In this document: piece by piece, positions 21,572-31,745 of the stretch | How positions within the stretch are numbered: position 1 is the stretch's first letter | How the letters are laid out: every line of letters starts with the position of its first letter | Origin: Agriotes lineatus | Taxonomy: Eukaryota > Arthropoda > Insecta > Coleoptera > Elateridae | Direction of reading: 5' to 3' | Assembly (NCBI GenBank): GCA_940337035.1 | Contig: CALNHX010005794.1 | Span: 1 to 64,000 of the forward strand | Length of the DNA: 64,000 bases | Translations under genes and position numbers: made by a program | Notes under the pieces: generated by a model | Told to the model about the DNA's origin: nothing | The model's input: the letters and a program-made list of their open reading frames with translations, nothing else | Databases searched by the model: none

Positions 21572-22160
21572 GTTCTAGGTAAATAGACCGAACTCAATAG
21601 ACCGAAAGGCAGTTGACCGAACTCAATATACCGAAAAGGAATAGACCGAAACGTCACTAGACCGAAGCAGCCATAAACCGAAAATCACTTGGTCGAAAAT
21701 ATGTTATGGTTGAAGTACACATTCGGTAAATGTGCACGTTAAATATCTGGAAAAATTACATTTATTAACAATAGCATCAATAGAAATATTAACTCACGAC
21801 CGATTTCCGCAAACGAAGATAAATACGTCATTAGCAGGATTAACCCACTAGCAACTTTCTCAAGTTTGTTGTATTAAGTATTGTATGATTTACTAGAATA
21901 AAGTTAAAATAGAATCAAAAACAAAAAAAAACTTCTAAACATGCCAGCAGTTTATGCTGCCAGTTCTAAGCCTGAATAAAGTGTGAAGGGAAGTTGATGC
22001 TATTAATGTTAATAAATGTAACCGTAATATATTTTCGACCAAGTGATTTTCGGTCTATTGCTGCTTCGGTCTAGTGACGTTTCGGTCTATTGCTATTCGG
22101 ACAATTGAGTTCGGTCAACTGCTTTCGGTCTATTGAGTTCGGTCTACTCGCCGTGAGCGC
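21572..22160. mobile_element. MULE-like MITE with tagaccgaa subrepeats, 589 bp
   Basis: Flanked by a perfect 9-bp duplication taatacggg (21563-21571 and 22161-22169), as expected for Mutator-like elements. The arms are about 120-130 bases long and inverted. They are built from irregular repeats of tagaccgaa spaced 13-20 bases apart, while the outermost 10-15 bases differ between the ends. No coding capacity. Inserted inside the hAT-like element. Confidence 0.7.
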
Positions 22161-22734
22161 TAATACGGGATAAACAGAAAGCGAAATAAGATTTTCCAAT
22201 ATCGTAACAGATTTATATTTAATTTTTAATAACGGAGCAGTCGGGACAAGAAGTGGATTTCGATGTTGAAAATTTTAAGTGTTCGTCCTTAGAACCGCGG
22301 AAGGCTGAACGTAGATAAATTATGGATTCTAAAATATACGGGTATGATGTGCAAGCGAAAAGGGAAGGGTGGCTACTAGAGAATTTCAGGAACTAAAAAT
22401 AGATTCAATAGATACGCATATTTATAATTTCTTTATGATTAGTATTGATATAGCTATTCTCAATGGTTTAAACTCCTTAGAAATCAAATAAAAATCATTT
22501 ATACAATTATTATAATTAACGATTAACTGAGTTCCGCTGCTATCTGCAAGTTACGATGCCGATGTAGATGACGGTGAACCGCCAACCGGTAAGCCGGCTG
22601 ACTTAATCGAAACGAATCGAGAACCAAAATTGATTCGAATGATTATTCAAATAATCAATCGGTTATTAATATGATTCGAATGCAAATAATTCGGTTATGA
22701 AAATTGTCCGGTTATGCCCATCACTAAACAAAAC

Positions 22735-23520
22735 GTCTCGTACGCCTTAATACTGAAAAAACCTATTTGCCCTTTTTATCTCTTAGCTAGCTCAATGAAC
22801 GTGAAATTCTCTTAGTATCTCAGTTAGTGGTTTATAAAAAATTACTATCTGCCAAAACAGGAATCTGGTTCCTTCTTGTAGTGTTGGTTGCACTAAAACC
22901 TAACTTTAAACAATGCACAAGAACAGCCGATTTGTTTACCTTACCTATTGAATTCAAAACACATAAAAGACACAAAGAAGACATATTTAAAAACAAAAGA
23001 AATAAATGAAAAGAGAATTATATTTTCAACCAACCTACTTGCGATATAGCTTAAGGCTACTCGCAGGCATGTTGCAAACATATATGAACAACGTAAAACA
23101 TATCAAAAAGAACGTTGAAATAATTGTCTTTTGAAAGAACGCAAAGGTCAAAATGTCTTTACCAAAAACGCAATGTCAAAATTGCCTGAAGCTGATACTT
23201 ATTTGAGTCCGGCCCTGTTTACATTCACGTGTATGCTACACACATATTATTCGCTGAAAAACACATTCCCTCACTTTTGAAAAAGGTCGCAGTTAAACGC
23301 AACCTTATCACTCTGACATAAAAACATTTTACTTGGAACAAGCTGCTGCATAGCTTTGAAAATGGCACATCTTGATTGCATCACCCGCTCCTGGCGCACA
23401 TGATGCTGGGAAGTAAATATGAAATTTATTATAATCAACCACATTCTGCACAACTTGTGAAATTCGTCATTAGCCGGTAAAGTTTATCAGGTAGATGAAA
23501 AGGAATAGGAGGGGGTTATC
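22735..23520. other. No gene seen
   Basis: AT-rich. Short open frames only, none with recognisable similarity. Confidence 0.5.
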
Positions 23521-23524
23521 AATA

Positions 23525-23631
23525 TTCTAGTACTGCCGGAGTCGGAGTCGGGAGTCGGGTCGGATTCAAACTACTAAAATATTAGGGGTCGGAGTCGGAG
23601 TCGGATTTTTTGTTACCGACTCCACAGCCCT
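23525..23631 (-). mobile_element. Terminal fragment of a GGAGTC-rich (hAT-like) repeat
   Basis: Read on the minus strand it starts cagggctgtggagtcgg and runs through degenerate GACTCC hexamers. This kind of end is found in dispersed hAT-like repeats of many animals. The fragment stops about 14 bases before the gypsy 5' LTR. Confidence 0.45.
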
Positions 23632-23645
23632 GGTTTTACATGCCA

Positions 23646-25701
23646 TGTTATGGGCCAAAAGTCACTTGTTGTATTAATTTAACGATTTGCCTTATCCCTG
23701 CCTAATTCAAGACACTTTGCACATTTCGCTCTAACTATTTACCCTATAATAGCCTAGTTTTAGTTACCCATTTCCTCAAGTAAAGTCACTGCAGATTAGG
23801 CCTCACGTTGTACGCGTGCTATGTTGGTTGCAGATGCGATTTTTCTGCAAATTTGGAATTTTCTGGGCCTAGCTGTCAAATTATCATTAGCCATTTTGAC
23901 TTGTCAGAAGATGGATGTGGTGAAAAGCATCTTTGGTTAATCGATGCACGAATATTTGTAATTCGGTTTTGTCACGCTCATCCTAGCATGAAAATGTATA
24001 TCTTGGTGTGATTTTTGTCTGGGAGACGTCCCCGACGTTTTTGTTGTGATACATTTCAAGCACGGATTTTTGTCCGGAATTCATCTGACAAGCACATGTA
24101 ATACTTGGGCGATTTGGAGCAGAACATCTCACGGTATGCTATTTTGACAATTACTGGTTATATTTCTAAGGCAGAATGTTGTCCCTTTTAGCTCCCTTTT
24201 GGTACGGGCGGTGAACGCACTCAGCTTCCCTTTGGTACGGGCGGTGAAAGCACTCAATTCCCCTTTGGTACGGGCGGTGAACGCACTCAGATTAGGAAGC
24301 AGTCCTATAGTATGAACTAACGCATCTCTGTTGGTGAGCGGCGAATTTGTTCATGTGGCGCAGAAACTCTTCGAAGCGTTTGGTCGATGGATTTGGCCCC
24401 TCTTGGAGAGCACTCTCTCCAGGCAGTTGCTGCAGTCGGCTGGCTGTGAGTTTGGGAGATTTCCAGTCCCTAAAACAGGCTAGCAGATTTACTGGCCCGA
24501 GATCTCTGCGTTACCTGCGATGAAGCCCGTTGGATCACCTGGCTTTCTCGACATCGTGCAGTAGGCCTCCGATTTAGCACGTTCGTCACCTGGTGCAGCC
24601 AAGGTCTGTCTTTGCAATTTCCTTAAGCGTTCTTGTGCAGTTTTGAGCTCGACCAACTTAACCTGTGTTATAGGCATGATTTTAATGTGTGTTTAATTAT
24701 TATTCATTGTAGCGTTTGGGCTACGGCCAGATTTTGATAATTGATTAAATTTACTTACTATAATGTTGTGATAACTCACCTGCAGTCTAAAAGTAAACCT
24801 ATTTTGTTGTTTACATCTTTATATTTGCAACTTGACATTTTAAGCCTCCATTAGCCTTCAGGCTGTGTCTAATGTAGATGCGTAGGGACGATAAGGTTTC
24901 CCTTATGTAAATTTTGTAATAGCAATTCTTGCATACGCCCATTTGACCGATTTTAGACTCGATCTCAGTGGAGAGATCCGTCAGTCGGTTGAATTTGGCT
25001 TAGTGCGGCCCCATTTTGCAAGAAATCAGCGAAATCAGTCCGATCGTTGTTTAAGCAATTACGCCCCTTTAGGGCGAGATTTAATTAGCGTGTTTCGGGT
25101 AATTTTGCGCCCCTATCAACCAAGATCTTGGGTAATAATGGGTTTTGTGTACATTTGATTACTAGTACAGTTATGTATTTTTGCAACTGAGGGTTTAGCG
25201 TTGATTTCAACTTGACAAACAAAACAAAACCTTAACTACCGCTTAAATTTGAGACGCGTTTGGTCATACATGCGAATTGCTACGATCTACGACTTTATTT
25301 ATTTAATCTGGTGAGTTTAATCTGTGATAAATTTTACGATATTATATTATATGAAATCTGGTTTGTGATATCTGTCGTTGTTGTGATATACTACCGAGCA
25401 TTGTTAATATTTTATTGATGTTAATATTCTATTAAATTATATATACTCGTTAACTTATGCCTGCGAATTTCATTTGTGTGTGTCCTTGTCGCTACCTCTA
25501 ATTTTCAGGATCGCTTAGTAGCACCTTCCGTAGTGTCTGGTTTGATGATTAGCAAAGTGCTGGGTTACTGCTACTTGGCGCCCATAAATTACTCATCGTT
25601 TCAGCTTACGCTTTAAGTCTTCTGTTCGACCCACGACCAGCTCCGGCTGAGAATCCGGTAGCCTTTGCTACTCCTTATTTTATAGTCAGAGTTTGGTAAC
25701 A
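23646..25701 (+). repeat. 5' LTR of a Ty3/gypsy retrotransposon, 2,056 bp
   Basis: Begins tgttatggg and ends ggtaaca. It is nearly identical over its whole length to 31746-33789, with scattered substitutions and small indels. Such long LTRs are reminiscent of the Osvaldo/Ulysses group. It contains three tandem copies of a unit around ttggtacgggcggtgaacgc at about 24196-24293. Open frames inside it (for example minus 24489-24677) recur in the other LTR simply because the LTRs are copies. Confidence 0.9.
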
Positions 25702-26087
25702 AGGAGTTTATTGGCGCCCATTCGTGGGGCGTGATTTTGTTTGAATTCGCTTGGCTTGGACTTGTTTTATATATTTTTTTTTCCCTTGCTGTGCTCGGAA
25801 TATTTAGATATATAGTTAGAATTAGTCTTGGTGGTATGGTATCTATATTGCATGATAGTTATATAGGTTTTTTTTTGCATGATCTTCCAAGTGCAGGTAG
25901 TTTAGGAACGTGGCATCCAATATTGTGGTTAGATTTGTGGTGCGACGATTTATTGGAGATTTTGTTAGTATTTTAAGAAAAATTCTTGGTAGTTTTAGTC
26001 ACTTTATTCGAGTGTGTATACAAATAGGCAACACACTAGTTTTGAGTATTAAATTAGTCATTTAGTTTCTTTGTTGAATACCCGAAA
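25702..26087 (+). promoter_or_regulatory. Gypsy leader with primer-binding site
   Basis: Ten bases after the LTR, tggcgcccattcgtgggg (25712-25729) has the TGG start expected for pairing to a tRNA CCA end. It is the likely minus-strand primer-binding site. The rest is the untranslated leader before gag. Confidence 0.65.
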
Positions 26088-27509
26088 ATGGACGTTGATC
26101 GCTTACTTGTCGATGAACTTGATTACGAATTATGGGTTCGGGGCATTTCTTGCCAAGGTAACGTCATGGAGAAACGCAAATTACTTAGGGCCCGATTTAG
26201 GACAGAGCGTGATGGTAATGTTAGTTTTCCTGAAGTCCACATTGATTACAGACAGGAATTGGAAGCCTGCAGGGCTAAATTAGCTACCCTTGATGCAGAA
26301 GTCCGCATTTGCAGTTCCACCACAAAAGATAATAACTTCAAGAGATTACATACTCGTCTTCTACATGTTTATGGCCGCTTAGAGAGAATTGTTTCCACCG
26401 AGTTCTCTGCCCACCTGAAAAATGAAGCCGTGAATATTTGCCTTCAATTATTAGACGATCTTGAAAGTAGGACTGAGAATCGACAAGAGCTCGATTTAAT
26501 TTCACTTGATGAACCTGATGCTGCTACCGGTTTACCTCAAGCTCCCGATACTTATCGAGATTATCAGGAACAACCATCTCCACCAGATGTTGAACCTAGA
26601 CGTAGCTCTAACGTCACCTTCAACCTCAATGCTTCACAGCAAAGAAGATCTTCACTTTTTCATAGCACTAGTATGGCTACATCGAGTCATGCACCCTCTG
26701 AACATAATTTCATTCCCGTCAACAAATGGAAGATGCAATATAATGGTGAAAGTGGCGTAACAAGCTTTCTGGAACGTATTGAAGAACTCCGAGTTGCTAG
26801 AGGAGTACCTAAGCAACATCTGTTTACTGCAGCCGTAGAACTTTTTACGGGTAACGCCTTAATCTGGTACAGATCTATTCGTGACACCATCAACAGTTGG
26901 GATGATCTCACCAAAGCTCTCCGAGAAACTTTCTTGCCGTGTGATTATGAAGCGACTTTATGGGACGAGATTAGAAACCGCACTCAAGGTGTTGATGAGC
27001 CGGTATCCGTTTACATTGCGGTTATGGAGAATCTTTTCCGACGCCTTCCTTCAGTGCCTTTGGAAACCACACGTCTCACTATGATAAAAAGGAATTTACA
27101 ACCTTACATTCAATCACAACTGGCCTTACAATTTGTGCCCACAATTTCAGAACTCACCCGAGTATGCAAGATGATCGAAGACACTCGCGTACGAGCTTCA
27201 CGCTTTCGAAACCCTCCAACAAATGTGAAGAATCTGCTTGAACCAGACTTAGCATATCGTCGGTCACACTCGAACTTCAATATAGCTTCTGTAGAAGAAT
27301 CTTCTATTGTTCCTGCCCTTTCAGCTTGTAACAGCCAACCTGTTGTGGATGCCGTCAATCCCATTGTTTGTTGGAATTGTAACCAACCCAATCATCGATC
27401 AATTGATTGCCCTCAGCCTAAAAAGATGCACTGTTATAAATGTGGCAAACCGAACTATACCTCCAGAACCTGTCCTTCATGTTCGGGAAACGCCAATCAG
27501 CGTCGTTAA
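26088..27509 (+). CDS. gag: Gypsy gag polyprotein
   Basis: 473 codons, intact, starting MDVDRLLVDELDYELW. A helical N-terminal part (to about residue 120) and a low-complexity Ser/Pro linker precede a retrotransposon gag domain (about residues 215-340, with TGNALIWYRSIRD and FLPCDYEATLWDEI). It ends in two zinc knuckles. The first, CWNCNQPNHRSIDC, is canonical C-x2-C-x4-H-x4-C. The second, CYKCGKPNYTSRTC, has Tyr where His is expected. Gag would assemble the virus-like particle and package RNA. The frame ends at 27509 and overlaps pol in the -1 frame. Confidence 0.92.
   Translation: MDVDRLLVDELDYELWVRGISCQGNVMEKRKLLRARFRTERDGNVSFPEVHIDYRQELEACRAKLATLDAEVRICSSTTKDNNFKRLHTRLLHVYGRLERIVSTEFSAHLKNEAVNICLQLLDDLESRTENRQELDLISLDEPDAATGLPQAPDTYRDYQEQPSPPDVEPRRSSNVTFNLNASQQRRSSLFHSTSMATSSHAPSEHNFIPVNKWKMQYNGESGVTSFLERIEELRVARGVPKQHLFTAAVELFTGNALIWYRSIRDTINSWDDLTKALRETFLPCDYEATLWDEIRNRTQGVDEPVSVYIAVMENLFRRLPSVPLETTRLTMIKRNLQPYIQSQLALQFVPTISELTRVCKMIEDTRVRASRFRNPPTNVKNLLEPDLAYRRSHSNFNIASVEESSIVPALSACNSQPVVDAVNPIVCWNCNQPNHRSIDCPQPKKMHCYKCGKPNYTSRTCPSCSGNANQRR
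27485..27491 (+). promoter_or_regulatory. Gag-pol -1 frameshift heptamer G GGA AAC
   Basis: GGGAAAC lies in gag phase as G|GGA|AAC (codons at 27486 and 27489), 16 bases before the gag stop. Pol is open in the -1 frame through this point. The same heptamer is an established slippery site in retroviruses. A downstream pseudoknot was not evaluated. Confidence 0.65.
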
Positions 27510-29608
27510 GAGGCCGATTAGCACGCTGCAAGCATATCAAGGCCAACAAACGTATTGTCGAATCTGAAAATTCTGTCTTTAAGCATCAAGCTGTACTCGA
27601 CTTCATACTTAGTCATGCCGGTAAAGATGAACGACCCTACCTGAAGGTTTCGATCTTTGGAAATTATATTTTAGGCCTTTTAGACTCTGGAGCCTCTCGA
27701 ACTCTCTTAGGTAGACAAGGCTGGGAGATGCTACAGAATTACTGCCGCCTCGATACTCAGCACATTTCTTCTTGTGTAGTGGCTAATGGTGACAAATGTA
27801 TCAGTATAGGTACTACCACGATACCTATAACTCTTCGAAACAAAGTCTGTGTCATGGACGTTTTGGTGGTTCCTTCACTACCTCATTCGCTCATTCTAGG
27901 CATCGATTTTTGGCGTAAGATGAACATTATCCCTAACCTTCGTCAGGATGAATGGAACTTTGCCATGGACAATCCCAACGTTTTCGTCAATGCTATACAA
28001 TCTGCCGAACATCTTTCTAGTGCACAGAGCCTTCAGCTACAAGAATTTATCGATAATACCTTTCGAGTCATGGGTGACAAGATCGGATGTACTCACTTAG
28101 TCCAACATGAGATTAGAACGCAATCTCCACCTATAAAACAGCGTTATTACCCCATTTCGCCGGCCCTCCAACAACATGTCGATAGGGAATTAGATAGGAT
28201 GCTGAAAGATGGCATTGTGGAACGCTCTACCTCTGCGTGGTCGTCTCCGATTCTTATGGTCAAAAAGCGTGATAACACCTATAGGTTTTGTGTGGATTTT
28301 CGTAAGCTAAATAAAGTTAGTCAGCCAGATGCGTACCCCCTTCCGTATATTAGCAGTACCCTCGACAAACTTCGGGATGCACGTTATCTTACGACCTTGG
28401 ATATCAAGTCCGCCTATTGGCAGATACCTGTTGCAGAGTCTTCTCGTGAATATACCGCCTTTACGGTGCCTAATCGAGGCTTGTATCAATTTCGTCGTCT
28501 ACCTTTCGGTCTTCATACCGCCGCGGCCACTTGGCAACGATTGATAGATCGTGTGATAGGGGCTGACCTAGAACCTTTTGTTTTCACCTACCTCGATGAC
28601 GTCATTATATGTACACAAACCTTCGAACAACATTTAGACGTTTTACGAGAGGTTGTCAAACGCTTGTCTGATGCCGGTTTAACCTTAAGCAAGGAAAAGT
28701 GCCATTTCTGCAAACCGGAACTTCGATACTTAGGCTATGTAGTCAATTCCAAAGGTCTGTTAGTCGACCCGGATAAAGTTCGGGCCATCCTCGAAATACC
28801 CACACCAACTTGTGTTTCTGAAATCCGCCGCATAGTGGGTATGGCATCATGGTATAGGCGCTTCGTACCTAATTTCTCTACGTTGTTGGCTCCGCTGACT
28901 TCGTTGCTTAAAAAGAACGTCAAATTTCATTGGACTGCAGATTGTGAAGAGGCTTTTCATTCAATTAAGGAACACTTAATTTCTGCACCTATACTTGCGT
29001 GTCCTAATTTCGACTTGCCTTTCTCTATTCAGACTGACGCCTCCGCTTATGGTCTTGGCGCCGTTCTCACACAAAATCAAGAAGATGGTGAGAAGGTTAT
29101 CTGCTATATTAGTCGCTCTTTAACCAAGAACGAGAGAAATTTCAGCACCACCGAACGTGAGTGCCTGGCAGTTATTTTTGCTATAGAAAAACTTCGGCCA
29201 TACATCGAGGGAACGAAGTTTACTGTGATCACTGATCATTATAGTTTAAAGTGGTTGAACAACATTAAAGATCCTACTGGCCGAATTGCTCGATGGGCAG
29301 TACGCCTACAACAATATGATTTTGACATCATCCACCGTAAAGGGAAAGATCATGTAGTACCTGATACGCTGTCTCGTGCTGTGCCAGTGGTAGATGCCAT
29401 TGAAGGACAACCCATGTTAGACGCAGATGTCAAGGGCCGTTGGTACCTACGTATGCTAGCCAACGTACGGAATAATCCCCGTCGTTTTCCCTTGTGGCGT
29501 GTTGAGGGAACAAGCTATACAAGCACACCACCGTTGCTTACTCCGACCTACGGGAAGACAGAGATGAATGGAAACTGGTGGTTCCTAAAGAGAAACGTAC
29601 TGACCTGA
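27491..29608 (+). CDS. pol: Gypsy pol: protease, reverse transcriptase, RNase H
   Basis: Entered by frameshift from gag; the ATG at 27440 in this frame is not needed. Domains in order are aspartic protease (LGLLDSGASRTLL, about 27670), reverse transcriptase (RFCVDFRKLNKV, FRRLPFGL, catalytic FTYLDDVIICT, about 28150-28800) and RNase H (FSIQTDASAYGLGAVL, then VITDHYSLKWL, about 28990-29370). After VEGTSYT the frame drifts. Comparison with the adjacent integrase frame shows a one-base loss at about 29511, so translation ends at 29608 before the integrase. RT and RNase H look otherwise intact. Confidence 0.92.
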   Translation, partial: RQSASLRGRLARCKHIKANKRIVESENSVFKHQAVLDFILSHAGKDERPYLKVSIFGNYILGLLDSGASRTLLGRQGWEMLQNYCRLDTQHISSCVVANGDKCISIGTTTIPITLRNKVCVMDVLVVPSLPHSLILGIDFWRKMNIIPNLRQDEWNFAMDNPNVFVNAIQSAEHLSSAQSLQLQEFIDNTFRVMGDKIGCTHLVQHEIRTQSPPIKQRYYPISPALQQHVDRELDRMLKDGIVERSTSAWSSPILMVKKRDNTYRFCVDFRKLNKVSQPDAYPLPYISSTLDKLRDARYLTTLDIKSAYWQIPVAESSREYTAFTVPNRGLYQFRRLPFGLHTAAATWQRLIDRVIGADLEPFVFTYLDDVIICTQTFEQHLDVLREVVKRLSDAGLTLSKEKCHFCKPELRYLGYVVNSKGLLVDPDKVRAILEIPTPTCVSEIRRIVGMASWYRRFVPNFSTLLAPLTSLLKKNVKFHWTADCEEAFHSIKEHLISAPILACPNFDLPFSIQTDASAYGLGAVLTQNQEDGEKVICYISRSLTKNERNFSTTERECLAVIFAIEKLRPYIEGTKFTVITDHYSLKWLNNIKDPTGRIARWAVRLQQYDFDIIHRKGKDHVVPDTLSRAVPVVDAIEGQPMLDADVKGRWYLRMLANVRNNPRRFPLWRVEGTSYTSTPPLLTPTYGKTEMNGNWWFLKRNVLT

Positions 29609-30702
29609 TATGCCAGAATCATGACCTTCCAACAGCTGGACATACTGGTGTATCCAAAACTTTAAATCGTATAGCTAAACTTTATTATTGGCCCAAGATG
29701 CGTGCTGACGTGGCCCGCTATATACGCCGTTGTAACACCTGCGGGAGAACCAAGCCTGAACAGCGACCTCCTGTCGGCTTTATGGGTGGACATTCAATTA
29801 TAAATAAACCGTGGGAAGTAATTTGTACTGACATTGTTGGTGCTTTGCCTCGGTCGAAGAAAGGTTATTCTTATATCCTCGTCGTTGCCGACTGTTTCAG
29901 CAAATTTCCTCTATTCTTTCCTTTGCGCTCAGCTACGGCTCCTAATATAGTCAAACACCTTGAAGAAGATGTGTTTCTCGTGTACGGGGCGCCTCGCCGC
30001 ATCATCTGTGATAATGGTGTCCAATTTCGCAGCCGTGAGTTTACTGCTCTCATGAACACCTACAACTGCAAAATGTCATTTACAGCCTATTATCACCCTC
30101 AGGCGAATCCAACCGAACGCATTAACCGCGTCCTGAAGACTATGCTAACGGCATATGTTCGAGATAATCACCGTGAATGGGACAAGTCTTTACCTCATGT
30201 GGCGTGCGCTATTAGAACCTCCAAACACGAAGTAACTGGACAAACTCCTTATTTCATCAACTTTGGTCGGGAGATTGTTCTTAAGAGACCTGGAGAAGCT
30301 GACGACGAGAATGCCAATGCCGAGCCTGAGTTGCGATTCGATCGCGCCAACGATAACAATCGCTCTGAAGCTGTCCAACGCTTATATGCTGATGTACGTC
30401 GTCGTCTGGATAAAGCATATGAGAAATCGAAAACATATTATGACCTTAGACGCCGTCCTGTTGAATATCAGGTGAACCAATCTGTTTGGCGCAAAAACTA
30501 TGTTCTTTCTGACGCTGCGAAACATTTTTCAGCGAAGCTTGCACCTAAGTATGTTGGTCCTTTCATTATCCATCGTCGTTTATCCAGATGGGTTTATGAA
30601 CTTAAGACCCCTGAAGGTAACCTGCTGCGAGGGACTTGGCATGCTAAAGATCTTAAACCCCATTATGACGACAATCGCGATCAAGTACCTAACGAGGGTT
30701 AG
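29515..30702 (+). pseudogene. Gypsy integrase, out of frame with pol
   Basis: It continues pol in another frame from about 29515; an ATG at 29578 exists but is internal. The zinc-binding HHCC region (HDLPTAGH and RCNTCG) is followed by the RVE catalytic core with D in VICTDIVG, D in IICDNGVQF and E in NPTERINRVLK. A C-terminal chromatin or DNA-binding part ends GTWHAKDLKPHYD. All catalytic residues are present. The only visible defect is the upstream frameshift, which would prevent a pol-integrase fusion. No env follows. Confidence 0.88.
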
Positions 30703-31730
30703 TTTGCTGTTATTTCGCGCTTATTTGTTTTACCACTAGTTTTTAAGTGATATTTTGATTCCAGGTTGTTTTCTCATGTTGTTCCCTTTGGGTTTGTAGT
30801 GTGAGAAATATCGTGGGAGTTTTAGTCCATTTGGGAGGATGGTTGGGGACTTGAACGGTCGGTTACTTTCCCGTCTATTCCTTACTTGTAAGGTAGGCTG
30901 AGACATTCCATCTTGTCATACAGGGGTGAGACATTTTTGCCGTCTCGCTTTCGGTGATCCGCCATCTGGTCACTGTAGATGGTGTTTCAGTGTGCAGTCG
31001 GTCCTGGGCTGTACACTTTTCCCAGACTAGTAGGGTGTAGGGCTGTTTTATTTTGTCGTCATAGGGCATAGTTGCTTATGATCGCGGAGTGTCCTACGGG
31101 GTCCCGCGCCTGGTGTCTATGATCTGTGACGATCTCAAACCTTTTTCGGCATTTTCCCATTTAGAAATTTTCTGTTAGTTCATTTGATTCCACCCTACGT
31201 TGACAGACTGACGTGACAACGGACGAATCCCTTCTCATCCTTCTTCTGTGTTGTCCACTATCTCCTTTCCTAGAGCTTTCTAATTCCCATTCCCTTTTTC
31301 ATTACTTTCATCTTTAGTTTTCTTCTTCGTGTTAGGTAGTCCCCTTGTTGGACGTTGTGCTGAATTGGGCCTGGATCGGTTCATCCACCGGCGCGCCTTT
31401 TAGATCTAGCAGCGACGGATGTTCCGATGCCCTTTTCTGGGTGGCGTTCACTGTGAGGTCTGCTTATCCCTTCCTTCTATTTTTCGCTTTCAATCTTTTA
31501 ATCCCGTCGTAATTCCTCCTTTTTTTTTCTTTTCGCCTTCTAGTGTTGGAGTATTTAGGCCACGTATCCGTTTCTAAATTATCTGGTGTTGCCTTGGGTG
31601 TGTTTGGTTTTTGCAGTATTCTCTTTGGGGCTATTTGAGGTATCGATTATGTATCTGTAAGGTTTTGAAGTGTTGTTGATGTGCATGCTTAGGTTCTACG
31701 TCGGTAAATTTGAGGAATTTACCTATTTTT
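30703..31730. other. Gypsy 3' non-coding region
   Basis: About 1 kb between integrase and the 3' LTR, with no env-like frame, signal peptide or membrane segment on either strand. Confidence 0.6.
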
Positions 31731-31744
31731 AAGTAGGGAGAGAG
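31731..31744 (+). promoter_or_regulatory. Polypurine tract
   Basis: aagtagggagagag immediately precedes the 3' LTR and is the expected plus-strand primer for reverse transcription. Confidence 0.7.
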
Positions 31745-31745
31745 T

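Larger units (their letters stand above)
20357..22726. mobile_element. hAT-like element with 8-bp target duplication, 2,370 bp
   Basis: It begins tagtgatgggc (20357) and ends with the complement gcccatcacta (22726). It is flanked by perfect aacaaaac copies at 20349-20356 and 22727-22734. Subterminal ccggttat/ataaccgg and attcgaat motifs recur at both ends. The 8-bp duplication supports hAT. No transposase is encoded. The interior contains a reversed LTR-like segment and a MITE, so it has been a target for other elements. The same terminal decamer delimits the element at 52526-56016. Confidence 0.8.

Noticed and set aside
24489..24677. Antisense 62-codon frame present in both gypsy LTRs
   Set aside because: Conservation between LTRs is automatic because they are copies. 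No motif supports a protein.
30703..31745. env gene in the gypsy element
   Set aside because: No frame longer than about 65 codons, no signal peptide, furin-like site or membrane anchor in the 1-kb region.
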